Assembly: GCA_963706835.1 (NCBI GenBank)
Contig: CAVPOB010000025.1
Coordinates: 18,075-82,074 of the forward strand
Length of the DNA stretch: 64,000 nt
DNA from: CAVXYG01 sp963706835
Lineage (GTDB): Bacteria; Actinomycetota; Actinomycetes; S36-B12; GCA-2699445
Direction: 5' to 3'
Position 1 is the stretch's first letter; every line of letters starts with the position of its first letter. The translations under genes and the position numbers were made by a program. Under the pieces are notes generated by a model. The model made no database searches, was not told the DNA's origin, and saw only the letters and a program-made list of their open reading frames with translations. This document shows, piece by piece, positions 53,294-60,698 of this stretch.

Positions 53294-54903
53294 CGGCGCC
53301 GTCGCGCCGTCCCGAAGATGCTCCGGGTGATCTCACGGCCGAGCACGGTGCCGGCTGAGCGCAGGAAGCTCTTGAAGGCCGTGGACCTGACCACATCGGT
53401 GACCAGCCCGCCGTCGTCCGTGCCCGCGGGCGAACGGGACCGGGAGGAGCGCGCCGGCTCGTCGGCGATCTCCTCCTTATCGTCGCGACGCCGGCCGGCC
53501 GGCTCCTCGCTGAGGGTGTCGTGCGCCGCTGCGGTGGATGGCCCCAGCTTGGCGGCGAGGCGCTCGTAGGCCGACTCCCGGTCGATCTCCTTGCCGTACT
53601 CGGCGAGCAGGGGCGAGGATTCCACCGCGGCGGCGATCGACTCCGCGGGCGCCGGCGCCATCAACGACAGCGGCGCACGCAACCGGGTCCAGGCCACCGG
53701 CGTCGGGGCCCCACGCTCCGAGAGCACGGTGATGACCGCCTCGCCGATGCCGAGCTGGGTCAGCAGCTCTTCGAGGTCGTAGGCCGAGTGCGGGAAGGTG
53801 GACGCCGCCGCCCGCAGCGCCTTGGCGTCGTCCGGGGTGTACGCACGTAGCGCGTGCTGCACCCGGTTGCCGAGCTGGGCGAGAACGTCGGCATTGACGT
53901 CCTTGGGGGTCTGGGTGACGAAGAAGACGCCGACCCCTTTGGACCGGATCAGCCGGACGGTCTGAGTGATCTGGTCGCGGAAGGCTTTGCTGGCGTCCTT
54001 GAACAACAGGTGCGCCTCGTCGAAGAAGAAGACCAGCTTCGGCTTGTCGAGATCGCCTGCCTCCGGCAGGTCCTGGAACAGATCGGCCAGCAGCCAGAGC
54101 AGGAACGTCGAGAACAAGGCGGGTTTGTCTTGCACCGCAGGTAGTTCCAGGCAGGTGACGACCCCGCGCCCGTCACTCGTGGTGCGCATCAGGTCGGCAC
54201 TGTCGAACTCGGGCTCACCGAAGAACTGCTCGGCCCCGGCATCGGAGAAGGCGATCAGCTCACGCAGGATCACCCCCGCCGTCACCTTGCTGAGCCCGCC
54301 GAGACCCTTGAGGTCGTCCTGCCCCTCCTCGGAGATGAGGTACTGGATGACCGCGCGTAGGTCCTTGAGGTCGAGCAGGGCCAGCCCCGCCTTGTCGGCG
54401 AAGTGGAACACGAGCGCGAGCGAGGAGGTCTGGGTCTCGTTGAGGTCGAGCACCTTGGCGAGCAGAGTCGGTCCGAACGAGGTGATCGTCGCCCGGACCG
54501 GAACTCCGGCGCCGTGCCCGCCCAGGGCGAGGAACTCCACCGGGAAGCCGGTGGCCTCCCAGTTCTGCCCGATGCTCTCGGTGCGGGCCAGCAGCTTCTC
54601 GCTGGCCTGTCCCGGCCGGCTCACGCCGGACAGGTCGCCCTTGATGTCGGCCATGAACACCGGCACACCGTGAGTGGACAGCTGCTCGGCCATCACCTGA
54701 AGTGTCTTCGTCTTGCCGGTTCCGGTGGCCCCGGCCACCAGCCCGTGGCGGTTGAGCATCCCGAGCGGGATCCGCACTTGCGCGTCGACGACCGGCTCGC
54801 CGTCCACCAGCAGCGCTCCCAGCTCGAGTGCCGGACCGGTGAAGTCGTAACCCCGCTTGACGGTCTCGACGATGTCGCTGTCTGCGTCCTGGGTGCCGGC
54901 CAT
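53290..54903 (-). CDS. HerA-like ATPase (DUF853 family)
   Basis: A 537-residue cytosolic ATPase from the ATG at 54903. Walker A is LVAGATGTGKTKTLQVMAEQ, FMADIKGDLSGVSRPG is a family motif, and Walker B is KLVFFFDEAHLLFKDASKAF; FVTQTPKDVNADVLAQLGN follows. DUF853 proteins are bacterial relatives of HerA/FtsK-type DNA translocases and act as hexamers. The C-terminal 80 residues are charged and variable. It carries no NurA-like nuclease neighbour. It overlaps a GH3 lipoprotein gene downstream. Role in DNA processing is inferred from the family. Confidence 0.88.
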   Translation of the reverse strand: MAGTQDADSDIVETVKRGYDFTGPALELGALLVDGEPVVDAQVRIPLGMLNRHGLVAGATGTGKTKTLQVMAEQLSTHGVPVFMADIKGDLSGVSRPGQASEKLLARTESIGQNWEATGFPVEFLALGGHGAGVPVRATITSFGPTLLAKVLDLNETQTSSLALVFHFADKAGLALLDLKDLRAVIQYLISEEGQDDLKGLGGLSKVTAGVILRELIAFSDAGAEQFFGEPEFDSADLMRTTSDGRGVVTCLELPAVQDKPALFSTFLLWLLADLFQDLPEAGDLDKPKLVFFFDEAHLLFKDASKAFRDQITQTVRLIRSKGVGVFFVTQTPKDVNADVLAQLGNRVQHALRAYTPDDAKALRAAASTFPHSAYDLEELLTQLGIGEAVITVLSERGAPTPVAWTRLRAPLSLMAPAPAESIAAAVESSPLLAEYGKEIDRESAYERLAAKLGPSTAAAHDTLSEEPAGRRRDDKEEIADEPARSSRSRSPAGTDDGGLVTDVVRSTAFKSFLRSAGTVLGREITRSIFGTARRRR

Positions 54904-55072
54904 GCTGAGTACTCCCGGGTGGTGTCGATGGTCCGGTGCGTGATCCGTGCGGCAGCCTAACCCGTCGCCACCGCGCGTCAGCGGTCGATGGTGCACGCTC
55001 GCCGAGCACTGACTGGCGTCTTGACAGCGGGTCGGCTGGACTGAAGCGGGCCCAGCACCGATCCTGGCCGTA

Positions 55073-55771
55073 ATGGCGGACCGACCAGACGCCGGCGAGC
55101 CCTGGGTCACCGAGGAGATCCGGACGCCCGGCGCAGAACACGATCAGCCGGGCGGCTCGTACCCGCACCGGCCGGACGGTGTGCCGCCCACGTCGCGGAC
55201 GGTCCGCTCTGCGCGTGCCGACGAGCGCTACCGCCGCCAGCGCCGGCAGACACTGACGTTCCTGGCGTTCTTCTCGATGATCCTGCTGCTCGGCGTGCTC
55301 GCCCTGGTCGCCTACTTCGGCCACGTCACCCTGCCGTTCGGCAGCGGTCGCCCGGTCGCCCTTCCAGCCTGCCCCGCGCCGTCCGCCGCGGTCACGCAGG
55401 CTCCCGGGGAGACCAGTGTCAAGGTGTTCAACGCCTCCAAGCGCAACGGCCTGGCGCTCAGCGTGGCCCGGGAGCTGCAGAAGCGCGGGTTCCTGGTGCC
55501 CACCACGCCCGCCAACGACCCGCAGAAGACGAAGATGACCACGATGGCGGTGATCCGGCATGGACCCACCGGCCTGCTCGGCGCCCAGACCGTGGCCGGT
55601 GTCGTGGCCGGCGAGGTGACCTACGTGGAGGACGAGCGGCCGGGATCGGACGTGGACCTCGTGCTCGGAGCCACGTTCAAGCTCGCTCCCCTCGCCTCGC
55701 CGTCACCGAGCGGGTCGGCCGCGGCACCAGGCGCGGCCGTCCCCTCACCGACCTGCGTCCCGGCATCCTGA
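55073..55771 (+). CDS. LytR C-terminal domain membrane protein
   Basis: A 232-residue protein with a cytoplasmic N-terminus of about 65 residues, a single span (TLTFLAFFSMILLLGVLALV), and a periplasmic-side LytR_C domain (SVKVFNASKRNGLALSVARE, RGFLVPTTPANDPQ, TYVEDERPGSDVDLVLG). Stand-alone LytR_C proteins in Actinobacteria include the envelope-integrity protein Cei and partners of LCP ligases. TTGACA at 55021-55026 may be part of its promoter. It is divergent from the HerA-like gene. A role in wall assembly is inferred. Confidence 0.85.
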   Translation: MADRPDAGEPWVTEEIRTPGAEHDQPGGSYPHRPDGVPPTSRTVRSARADERYRRQRRQTLTFLAFFSMILLLGVLALVAYFGHVTLPFGSGRPVALPACPAPSAAVTQAPGETSVKVFNASKRNGLALSVARELQKRGFLVPTTPANDPQKTKMTTMAVIRHGPTGLLGAQTVAGVVAGEVTYVEDERPGSDVDLVLGATFKLAPLASPSPSGSAAAPGAAVPSPTCVPAS

Positions 55772-55789
55772 CTCGATCGACGCAGGCGC

Positions 55790-56401
55790 TCAGGGCCGGT
55801 CGATCCGGTAGACGACGTGCAGCGGGTCGTCGATCGGGTTGTCCGGCTCCACCTCACCCTCGCCGACCCTGACCAGGCCGGCCTTCTCCAATGCACGCCA
55901 TGACGCGACGTTCGCCGCGACGACGGCGACCAGGACAGCCGGGGTGTCCGACAGGTCCGCCCAGGTGCGCTCCAGCGCCCAGACGATCATCCGCGAGCCC
56001 AGGCCTCGATCGCGGTCGGCGGCGGAGGCCACCAGGTAGTCCAGGGTCGCCGCCCCCTCGGGCACGTCGGCGAGCCGGGCGAAGTCCTCCTGGTCCTCGG
56101 GATAGTCAGCGATCCGAGATCGTTGCACGAGCCCGACCGGGCGGCCATCGAGGGTGACGATGAAATCCTCAGCCGGCTCCTCACCGCGCGCGGTGGGTCC
56201 GAAGTCGCGCTCTACCGCCTCGGGCGTGGTCTCATGGTTCCACCAGCGTTTGACCCTGGGCTCGGTGAGCCACTCGGCAATCATGACGAAGTCACTCTCG
56301 GTGACCCGGCGCCAGCCCAGCTGGCCGGCGTCGACATCCCGGCCACCTCCGGCGTCGCTCGACCCGTGATCCATTGTGCTGAAGAACCTCCCCACAGTCA
56401 C
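55790..56401 (-). CDS. GNAT family N-acetyltransferase (AAC(6')-like)
   Basis: A 203-residue GNAT. WLTEPRVKRWWNHETTPEAV near the N-terminus is typical of the AAC(6')-Ib/RimJ-like branch. The acetyl-CoA loop is in ASAADRDRGLGSRMIVWALE, and the C-terminal NVASWRALEKAGLVRVGEGE is conserved. The start may be the ATG at 56401 or at 56374. Substrate is unknown: amino sugars, small amines or an aminoglycoside are all possible, and family membership alone does not show resistance. It is convergent with the LytR_C gene. Confidence 0.82.
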   Translation of the reverse strand: MTVGRFFSTMDHGSSDAGGGRDVDAGQLGWRRVTESDFVMIAEWLTEPRVKRWWNHETTPEAVERDFGPTARGEEPAEDFIVTLDGRPVGLVQRSRIADYPEDQEDFARLADVPEGAATLDYLVASAADRDRGLGSRMIVWALERTWADLSDTPAVLVAVVAANVASWRALEKAGLVRVGEGEVEPDNPIDDPLHVVYRIDRP

Positions 56402-56489
56402 AGAGGAACAGCCCTACAGACGACACATCATGCCTCGGGCGTGTCACTCGCGAAGCCGCGCGTCATCCAGGCGCGGTACCGGCGGACCA

Positions 56490-56723
56490 GTAGTGCTCTG
56501 ACCTCTGATGATCACCGGTTTGGTCGCGGGGTGAGGTTGGGTGACCCCGGCCGCCTCCACCAGCCCAACCCGATGATCATGAGCAGCCAGAGCACTGGGT
56601 CGACCGTCGTGCGCGGTGATGTCGCGGATTCGCGACGTCGCGAATCCGCGACATCACCTCGCGAGAACTTCCGGCGCGAACGGTGTGACGTCAGCCGCCG
56701 GGCGACCGGTCGCCGTCAACCAC
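56490..56723 (-). repeat. Dispersed palindromic repeat, copy R2, with 44 bp perfect palindrome
   Basis: The reverse complement of 56543-56723 aligns with R1 at 1395-1550. R2 contains a perfect 44 bp palindrome at 56615-56658, made of GGTGATGTCGCGGATTCGCG and its complement around ACGT. R1 has the same arms but lacks the central 20 bp, giving a 22 bp palindrome. On the left, AGTGCTCTGACC near 56495 is an inverted repeat of GGCTCTGAGCA-like sequence near 56590 (AGCCAGAGCACT), so the element is bounded by its own short inverted repeat. No ORF inside. Confidence 0.7.
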
Positions 56724-56799
56724 GGCGCGAATGTCCAAGCGTCAGCTCCACCCAGCCGGCCGAGAAGCCCTGGCGCGGGTGGACGCATACGCTGATGCA

Positions 56800-57018
56800 A
56801 TGGCGATCTACGTCATCGACGCTCCCACCGTGCTGCACCTCATCAACAACGAGTTGCGCATCGACCCGAGCCATCAACTGGTCGCGCCGAACTCGATTCG
56901 CTCGGAAGCCTTGCAGCTGTTGTTGACGCTCTGATCACCGTTGACCCCGACTTGGCGGCCAAAGCGGAAGATGTCGTCCCGGTCGCCCCCCCTGCACGCC
57001 CTGCTCGCCGACGCGTAG
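56800..57018 (+). pseudogene. PIN-domain (VapC-type) toxin, broken
   Basis: The N-terminus reads MAIYVIDAPTVLHLINNE and LVAPNSIRSEALQLLLT, the first acidic residue and core helix of a PIN nuclease. It then jumps to the end of such proteins: LITVDPDLAAKAEDVVPVAP, with a one-base slip in a C run near 56990, then LHALLADA and TAG at 57016-57018. The central half, with the remaining catalytic acids, is gone. The preceding frame (SKRQLHPAGREALARVDAYA) may be an antitoxin tail. Not functional. Confidence 0.65.
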
Positions 57019-57084
57019 CAGCCACCGCTGCCCACGCGGGCCACTCCCCGAGCTCGCGAACAGCTTGGGCAAGACGATGCCCTC

Positions 57085-57101
57085 ATACCCCATAGGGGTA
57101 T
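57085..57101. promoter_or_regulatory. Orphan CsoR-like palindrome
   Basis: ATACCCCATAGGGGTAT is a perfect 17 bp dyad, lying inside a longer hairpin (GATGCCCT at 57076 with AGGGCATC ending 57110). ATACCCC-N3-GGGGTAT is the form of site bound by CsoR/CstR-type copper or sulfur repressors. No csoR, copA or rhodanese gene is nearby, so it is either a relic or a hairpin of another kind. Confidence 0.4.
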
Positions 57102-57122
57102 AAGGGCATCGACGCGGACCAG

Positions 57123-57180
57123 GGCGGTGGCGGTGGGATTAGAACCCACGGAGGAGTTGCCCCCTCACACGCTTTCGAGG
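57123..57180 (-). other. 3' fragment of tRNA-Ser (CGA), possible attachment-site scar
   Basis: On the minus strand the sequence from CTCGAAAGCGTG through the long variable arm GAGGGGGCAACTCCTC and the T-arm GTGGGTTCTAATCCCAC to CGCCACCGCC is the 3' two-thirds of an actinobacterial tRNA-Ser(CGA). The T-loop has TTCTAA for TTCGAA, and the 5' third is absent. Integrases often use tRNA 3' ends as attachment sites, and broken genes lie on both sides. No integrase gene remains. Confidence 0.65.
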
Positions 57181-57319
57181 ACTGCACCTCAGGGTCCAAC
57201 GAGGATCCGTACAGCACTGTGAGCTGCTGTGATGCGGCCGGGCAGTGCTCGGCGGGGCTGCCCGGGGCCTGGCAATTGAGACAGAAACTGAGTCTGAGAC
57301 GAGCGATTGCCCGGTGACC

Positions 57320-57493
57320 TCACTCATCGTCGTCCGGAGGCGCCTCGTCCCATGCCGCGGGATCGATCGGATCAACGGTCAGGCTGGTCAGCTCGATGAT
57401 CCCGTCCCAGGCCATCTGGCCCTCACCCGCGTAGGCACCGAGGTGAGCGGAGTACCCGATAAGCACGCGGTAGTCCACCCGGAGGTCAGACGA
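57320..57493 (-). pseudogene. Unrecognised C-terminal ORF remnant
   Basis: The minus strand reads SSSDLRVDYRVLIGYSAHLG then AYAGEGQMAWDGIIELTSL, and ends DPAAWDEAPPDDDE at a stop at 57320-57322. Composition and codon use are protein-like, but no start with a ribosome site is present and the frame opens amid other debris. I do not recognise the family. Confidence 0.35.
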
Positions 57494-57529
57494 CGAAATC
57501 GCGCCGACGCGATGAGGAATGCTCGGGGA

Positions 57530-57612
57530 GGTTGGGGGATGTGGCGCAGGCGGGTCGCGGCGTCTTCGGCGGTCAGGTCGCGTTGCGCCTCGCCGAGCAT
57601 CTCAAAGCCGGG
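57530..57612 (-). pseudogene. galT C-terminal fragment, different from the glp-linked galT
   Basis: The minus strand reads GFEMLGEAQRDLTAEDAATR then LRHIP, the C-terminal helix of a galactose-1-phosphate uridylyltransferase. The intact protein in the large repeat has YELLGQPQRDITPESAAHRL at the same place, so this is a diverged homologue. The rest of the gene is missing. The gap 57613-57847 shows nothing else. Confidence 0.6.
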
Positions 57613-57847
57613 CAGGCGTGTCGTCCCCTCAGCTGATCGTGTGGGTGGGGGTTGGACGCGCCTATCTGTGACCGTGGCGCACTCCTCGCGCCCTGCCACG
57701 GGTGACTGCACGATCAGGAGACACCAACACCCACCGATCGGCCAGCGGGTCCTACCGTCGATGCGGAGCTGCGAACCGATCCGTTGCGGGCCCTTCAGCA
57801 GCTGGCTGGACCGGGGCGGCGAGCGACGCAGAAGTGGTGATGCAGAG

Positions 57848-58984
57848 CTAACGCTGTGCCTGCTGGGCTTCCTGTCGTATGGTCCGAGCCTCCTCCTCGT
57901 CGTAGGGGACCCCGTCGGTGTCGACCAGGTCGTGAAACCAACCGTCGTCCTCGTCAGCACCCGTCGTCGGTTGGAGGAAGTCGGGCCACGGCAGGTGGGT
58001 CTGTGAGCGGCCACGAACGAACCCCCACATGTACGACCCGACGCGTTCGCGCCGCAGCAGTGGCAGCTGTTCCTGGATGCGGCTTTCGGCCTGACGGCCC
58101 ATCCATTCAGTGCAGATCAGTGGGCGGTCGTGGCGGCGGAGACGCTTGATCACCCGCCGCATCCGCGGCATCGAGCAGTAGGCGTGGAAGGTGACGACGT
58201 CGGACAGCTCGAAGGCGGCGACGTCCAGGGGATGGGTGTGGGCTTCGGCCTCGTCGCCCTCGTAGGGAGGTGGCACGCGCCAGCCACCGGACGTCAGCGG
58301 TTGGGACGGCCCGATGTCACGCGCGCAGGCGAACACCCGTCGCAGCAGCTCCAGCGCTCGTGCCTCGAGCGCCTCGTCGTACGCCAGCGAGCCCTCAGGC
58401 GTGAAGATCACCCGATTGCCCGGTTCGTTGTAGAGATCCCAGACGGCGATCCGGGCGTCGGCGGCGAAGACGCGCACGACATGCATGACGTACCGCTCGA
58501 TGTCGGGCCACGCCTGCGGATCCATCACCAGTGCCCGGCCCGGGCTGCCGGTCGCCCTGCTGTTGTGCAGCCCGGGGACCGGGTCGGGCTGCGCGCCCAG
58601 ACGCGGCGGCTCACCGGAGAACTCGCAGTCGTCCAGGAGATAGAGCATCGCCGTCATGGACCGATCGGTCAGTAGGGTCAGGACATGGTCGAGCCGCGCG
58701 AGCAGGCCGTCCGCGTCGTCCTGCCACACGATGTACGGGAGGCCCAACCGGACGCTGTTGAGGCCCAGCGCCGCCGCCCAGTCGAGCTCCCGAGCCATGA
58801 CGTCCGGGGCGAAGGACTGGCGCTGCCACACATCGATCCAGTTGACGGCGGGGCTAGGCATGTAGTTGACACCGCAGAGCCACGGCTGCTCCGCGTACCA
58901 CTCCCGGGCACGTGCCGGCGTCCAGCGGGCGTCGGCTGACGCGTCGTCGGCTGACGTTGTTGGCCTTGAATCGCTCCACGCCAT
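57848..58984 (-). CDS. Cellulase-like (GH-A clan) glycoside hydrolase, cytosolic
   Basis: A 378-residue TIM-barrel hydrolase, annotated in relatives as cellulase family or 1,4-beta-xylanase. The acid/base motif is VWDLYNEPGN and the nucleophile PLICTEWMGR; GVNYMPSPAVNWIDVW opens the barrel. No signal peptide, so it acts inside the cell on an imported glycoside. The ATG at 58984 has GAGGGGAA eight bases before it. A 16 bp perfect palindrome lies 20 bp upstream, fitting control by a LacI-type repressor. It belongs to a sugar locus whose divergent partner gene was cut off by the arrival of the large repeat. Confidence 0.8.
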   Translation of the reverse strand: MAWSDSRPTTSADDASADARWTPARAREWYAEQPWLCGVNYMPSPAVNWIDVWQRQSFAPDVMARELDWAAALGLNSVRLGLPYIVWQDDADGLLARLDHVLTLLTDRSMTAMLYLLDDCEFSGEPPRLGAQPDPVPGLHNSRATGSPGRALVMDPQAWPDIERYVMHVVRVFAADARIAVWDLYNEPGNRVIFTPEGSLAYDEALEARALELLRRVFACARDIGPSQPLTSGGWRVPPPYEGDEAEAHTHPLDVAAFELSDVVTFHAYCSMPRMRRVIKRLRRHDRPLICTEWMGRQAESRIQEQLPLLRRERVGSYMWGFVRGRSQTHLPWPDFLQPTTGADEDDGWFHDLVDTDGVPYDEEEARTIRQEAQQAQR

Positions 58985-59003
58985 CGGTAAACTTCCCCTC
59001 AGC

Positions 59004-59019
59004 AGGCGAACGTTCGCCT
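59004..59019. promoter_or_regulatory. Perfect palindrome, probable LacI-type operator
   Basis: AGGCGAACGTTCGCCT is a perfect 16 bp dyad with the CG-centred form usual for LacI-family operators. It stands between the glycoside hydrolase gene and the truncated leader ORF on the other strand, and probably served both. The second glp copy is now the first gene on the plus-strand side. Confidence 0.55.
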
Positions 59020-59095
59020 AGAGGATCCCACAGAGTCTGCGCCGGTAACAGTGGGGCGTCCGCTGTTCGGCCGGACCCGAGTGAGAGGCGCGCCG

Positions 59096-59158
59096 ATGGT
59101 AGCCACCCACCAGACCCAACAGCTGCGTCGCACTAGAGGGGGCGGGACTCATGGCTGA
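59096..59158 (+). other. Truncated gene start acting as a 20-codon leader before glpK copy B
   Basis: An ATG at 59096 with GAGAGG eight bases upstream begins MVATHQTQQLRRTR. The frame crosses the repeat junction at 59139 and stops at TGA 59156-59158, overlapping the glpK start by 8 bases. The natural reading is that a neighbouring gene, perhaps the regulator of the glycoside hydrolase, lost all but its first codons. The overlap could couple translation of glpK to this leader. Confidence 0.5.
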
Positions 59159-60668
59159 TTTCGTCGGCGCCATTGATCAGGGCACGACCAGTACGCGGTT
59201 CATGTTGTTCGACCGCGAGGGCAATGTGGCCGGTAGGCACCAGCTGGAGCACTCGCAGCTTATGCCGCGGCCGGGGTGGGTCGAGCACGATCCTGTCGAG
59301 ATCTGGGAGCGTGCGAGCACGGTGATTCAGGCGGTTCTGGCCGACGGCGGAGTCCGTGCCGGCGATCTGGCGGCTGTGGGGGTCACCAACCAACGCGAGA
59401 CGGCGGTGGTGTGGAATCGTCGTACGGGCCGTCCGTACTACAACGCGGTCGTGTGGCAGGACACGCGTACCGACCGGATCGCGTCGGCGTTGGACCAGGA
59501 TGGTCGTGGTGATGTCATCCGGTACAGGGCCGGGCTGCCCCCGGCGACGTACTTCTCCGGTGGCAAGATCCAGTGGATCCTGGAGAACGACCCGCAGGCG
59601 CGGCGGGACGCCCACTGCGGGGAGGCGGTCTTCGGTACCACGGACACCTGGCTGCTGTGGCACCTGACCGGTGGGGTCGATGGTGGTGTTCACGTGACCG
59701 ATCCGACCAACGCCAGTCGCACCATGCTGATGAACCTGGAGACGCTGGATTGGGATGAGGAGTTGCTGTCCTACTTCGACATCCCTCGGAGCATGTTGCC
59801 GCAGATCCGCCCCTCCTCGGACCCGGACCTGTACGGGCACACGGTGGCGACGGGTCCGTTCGGCGGCGTCGTCGCGTTGTCCGGCGACCTCGGGGACCAG
59901 CAGGCCGCGATGGTGGGGCAGGTGTGTCTGAGCCCGGGTGAGGCGAAGAACACCTACGGAACCGGCAACTTCCTGCTGCTGAACACCGGGACGCAGATCG
60001 TCCGCTCGAAGAACGGGCTGCTCACGACGGTGTGCTACCAGTTCGGTGACGCCGCAGCGGTGTACGCGTTGGAGGGGTCGATCGCGGTGACCGGGTCGGC
60101 GGTGCAGTGGCTGAGGGACCAGCTGGGCATCATCCGCGGGGCGAGCCAGAGCGAGACCCTGGCCCGCGAGGTGCCGGATAACGGCGGCTGCTACTTCGTC
60201 CCGGCGTTTTCCGGCCTGTTCGCGCCGTACTGGCGTTCCGATGCCCGCGGCGTGATCGTCGGGCTGTCCCGGTTCAACACCAGCGCGCACATCGCCCGGG
60301 CCACCCTGGAGGCGATCTGCTACCAGAGCCGCGACGTCGCCGAGGCGATGGAGAAGGACTCGGGGGTGCACCTGGAGGTTCTCAAGGTCGATGGCGGGGT
60401 CACCGCCAACGAGCTGTGCATGCAGATCCAGGCCGACGTCCTGGGCGTGCCGGTGAGCCGTCCGGTGGTCGCCGAGACCACCGCCCTGGGCGCCGCGTAC
60501 GCGGCGGGTCTGGCCGTGGGTTTGTGGGCCGACCCCGCGGACCTGCGGGCCAACTGGCATGAGAGCAAGCGGTGGCAACCACAGTGGAACGACGAGCAGC
60601 GCGCTCAGGGATACGCGGGATGGCGCAAGGCCGTCACCCGCACCCTGGACTGGGTGGACGTCACCTGA
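59151..60668 (+). CDS. glpK: Glycerol kinase (copy B)
   Basis: Identical in sequence to the copy A product (505 residues), with all glycerol kinase motifs intact. The ribosome site GGGGCGGG is retained because it lies inside the repeat. What differs is the control: the dyads of the copy A leader and the ABC operon are absent. Instead the gene follows a 20-codon leader frame and a LacI-type palindrome at 59004. Expression may therefore respond to a different signal. If the assembly is right, this is a second functional gene. Confidence 0.9.
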   Translation: MADFVGAIDQGTTSTRFMLFDREGNVAGRHQLEHSQLMPRPGWVEHDPVEIWERASTVIQAVLADGGVRAGDLAAVGVTNQRETAVVWNRRTGRPYYNAVVWQDTRTDRIASALDQDGRGDVIRYRAGLPPATYFSGGKIQWILENDPQARRDAHCGEAVFGTTDTWLLWHLTGGVDGGVHVTDPTNASRTMLMNLETLDWDEELLSYFDIPRSMLPQIRPSSDPDLYGHTVATGPFGGVVALSGDLGDQQAAMVGQVCLSPGEAKNTYGTGNFLLLNTGTQIVRSKNGLLTTVCYQFGDAAAVYALEGSIAVTGSAVQWLRDQLGIIRGASQSETLAREVPDNGGCYFVPAFSGLFAPYWRSDARGVIVGLSRFNTSAHIARATLEAICYQSRDVAEAMEKDSGVHLEVLKVDGGVTANELCMQIQADVLGVPVSRPVVAETTALGAAYAAGLAVGLWADPADLRANWHESKRWQPQWNDEQRAQGYAGWRKAVTRTLDWVDVT

Positions 60669-60698
60669 CCGATCGACAGGCCCGTTCCCGCTGAAGGG

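Noticed and set aside
55790..56401. Aminoglycoside resistance acetyltransferase
   Set aside because: The AAC(6')-like motif is shared by many housekeeping GNAT enzymes; sequence alone does not support a resistance call.
57245..58006. 253-residue plus-strand ORF in the debris region
   Set aside because: Its composition is not coherent, and the minus strand carries recognisable galT and other remnants in the same bases.
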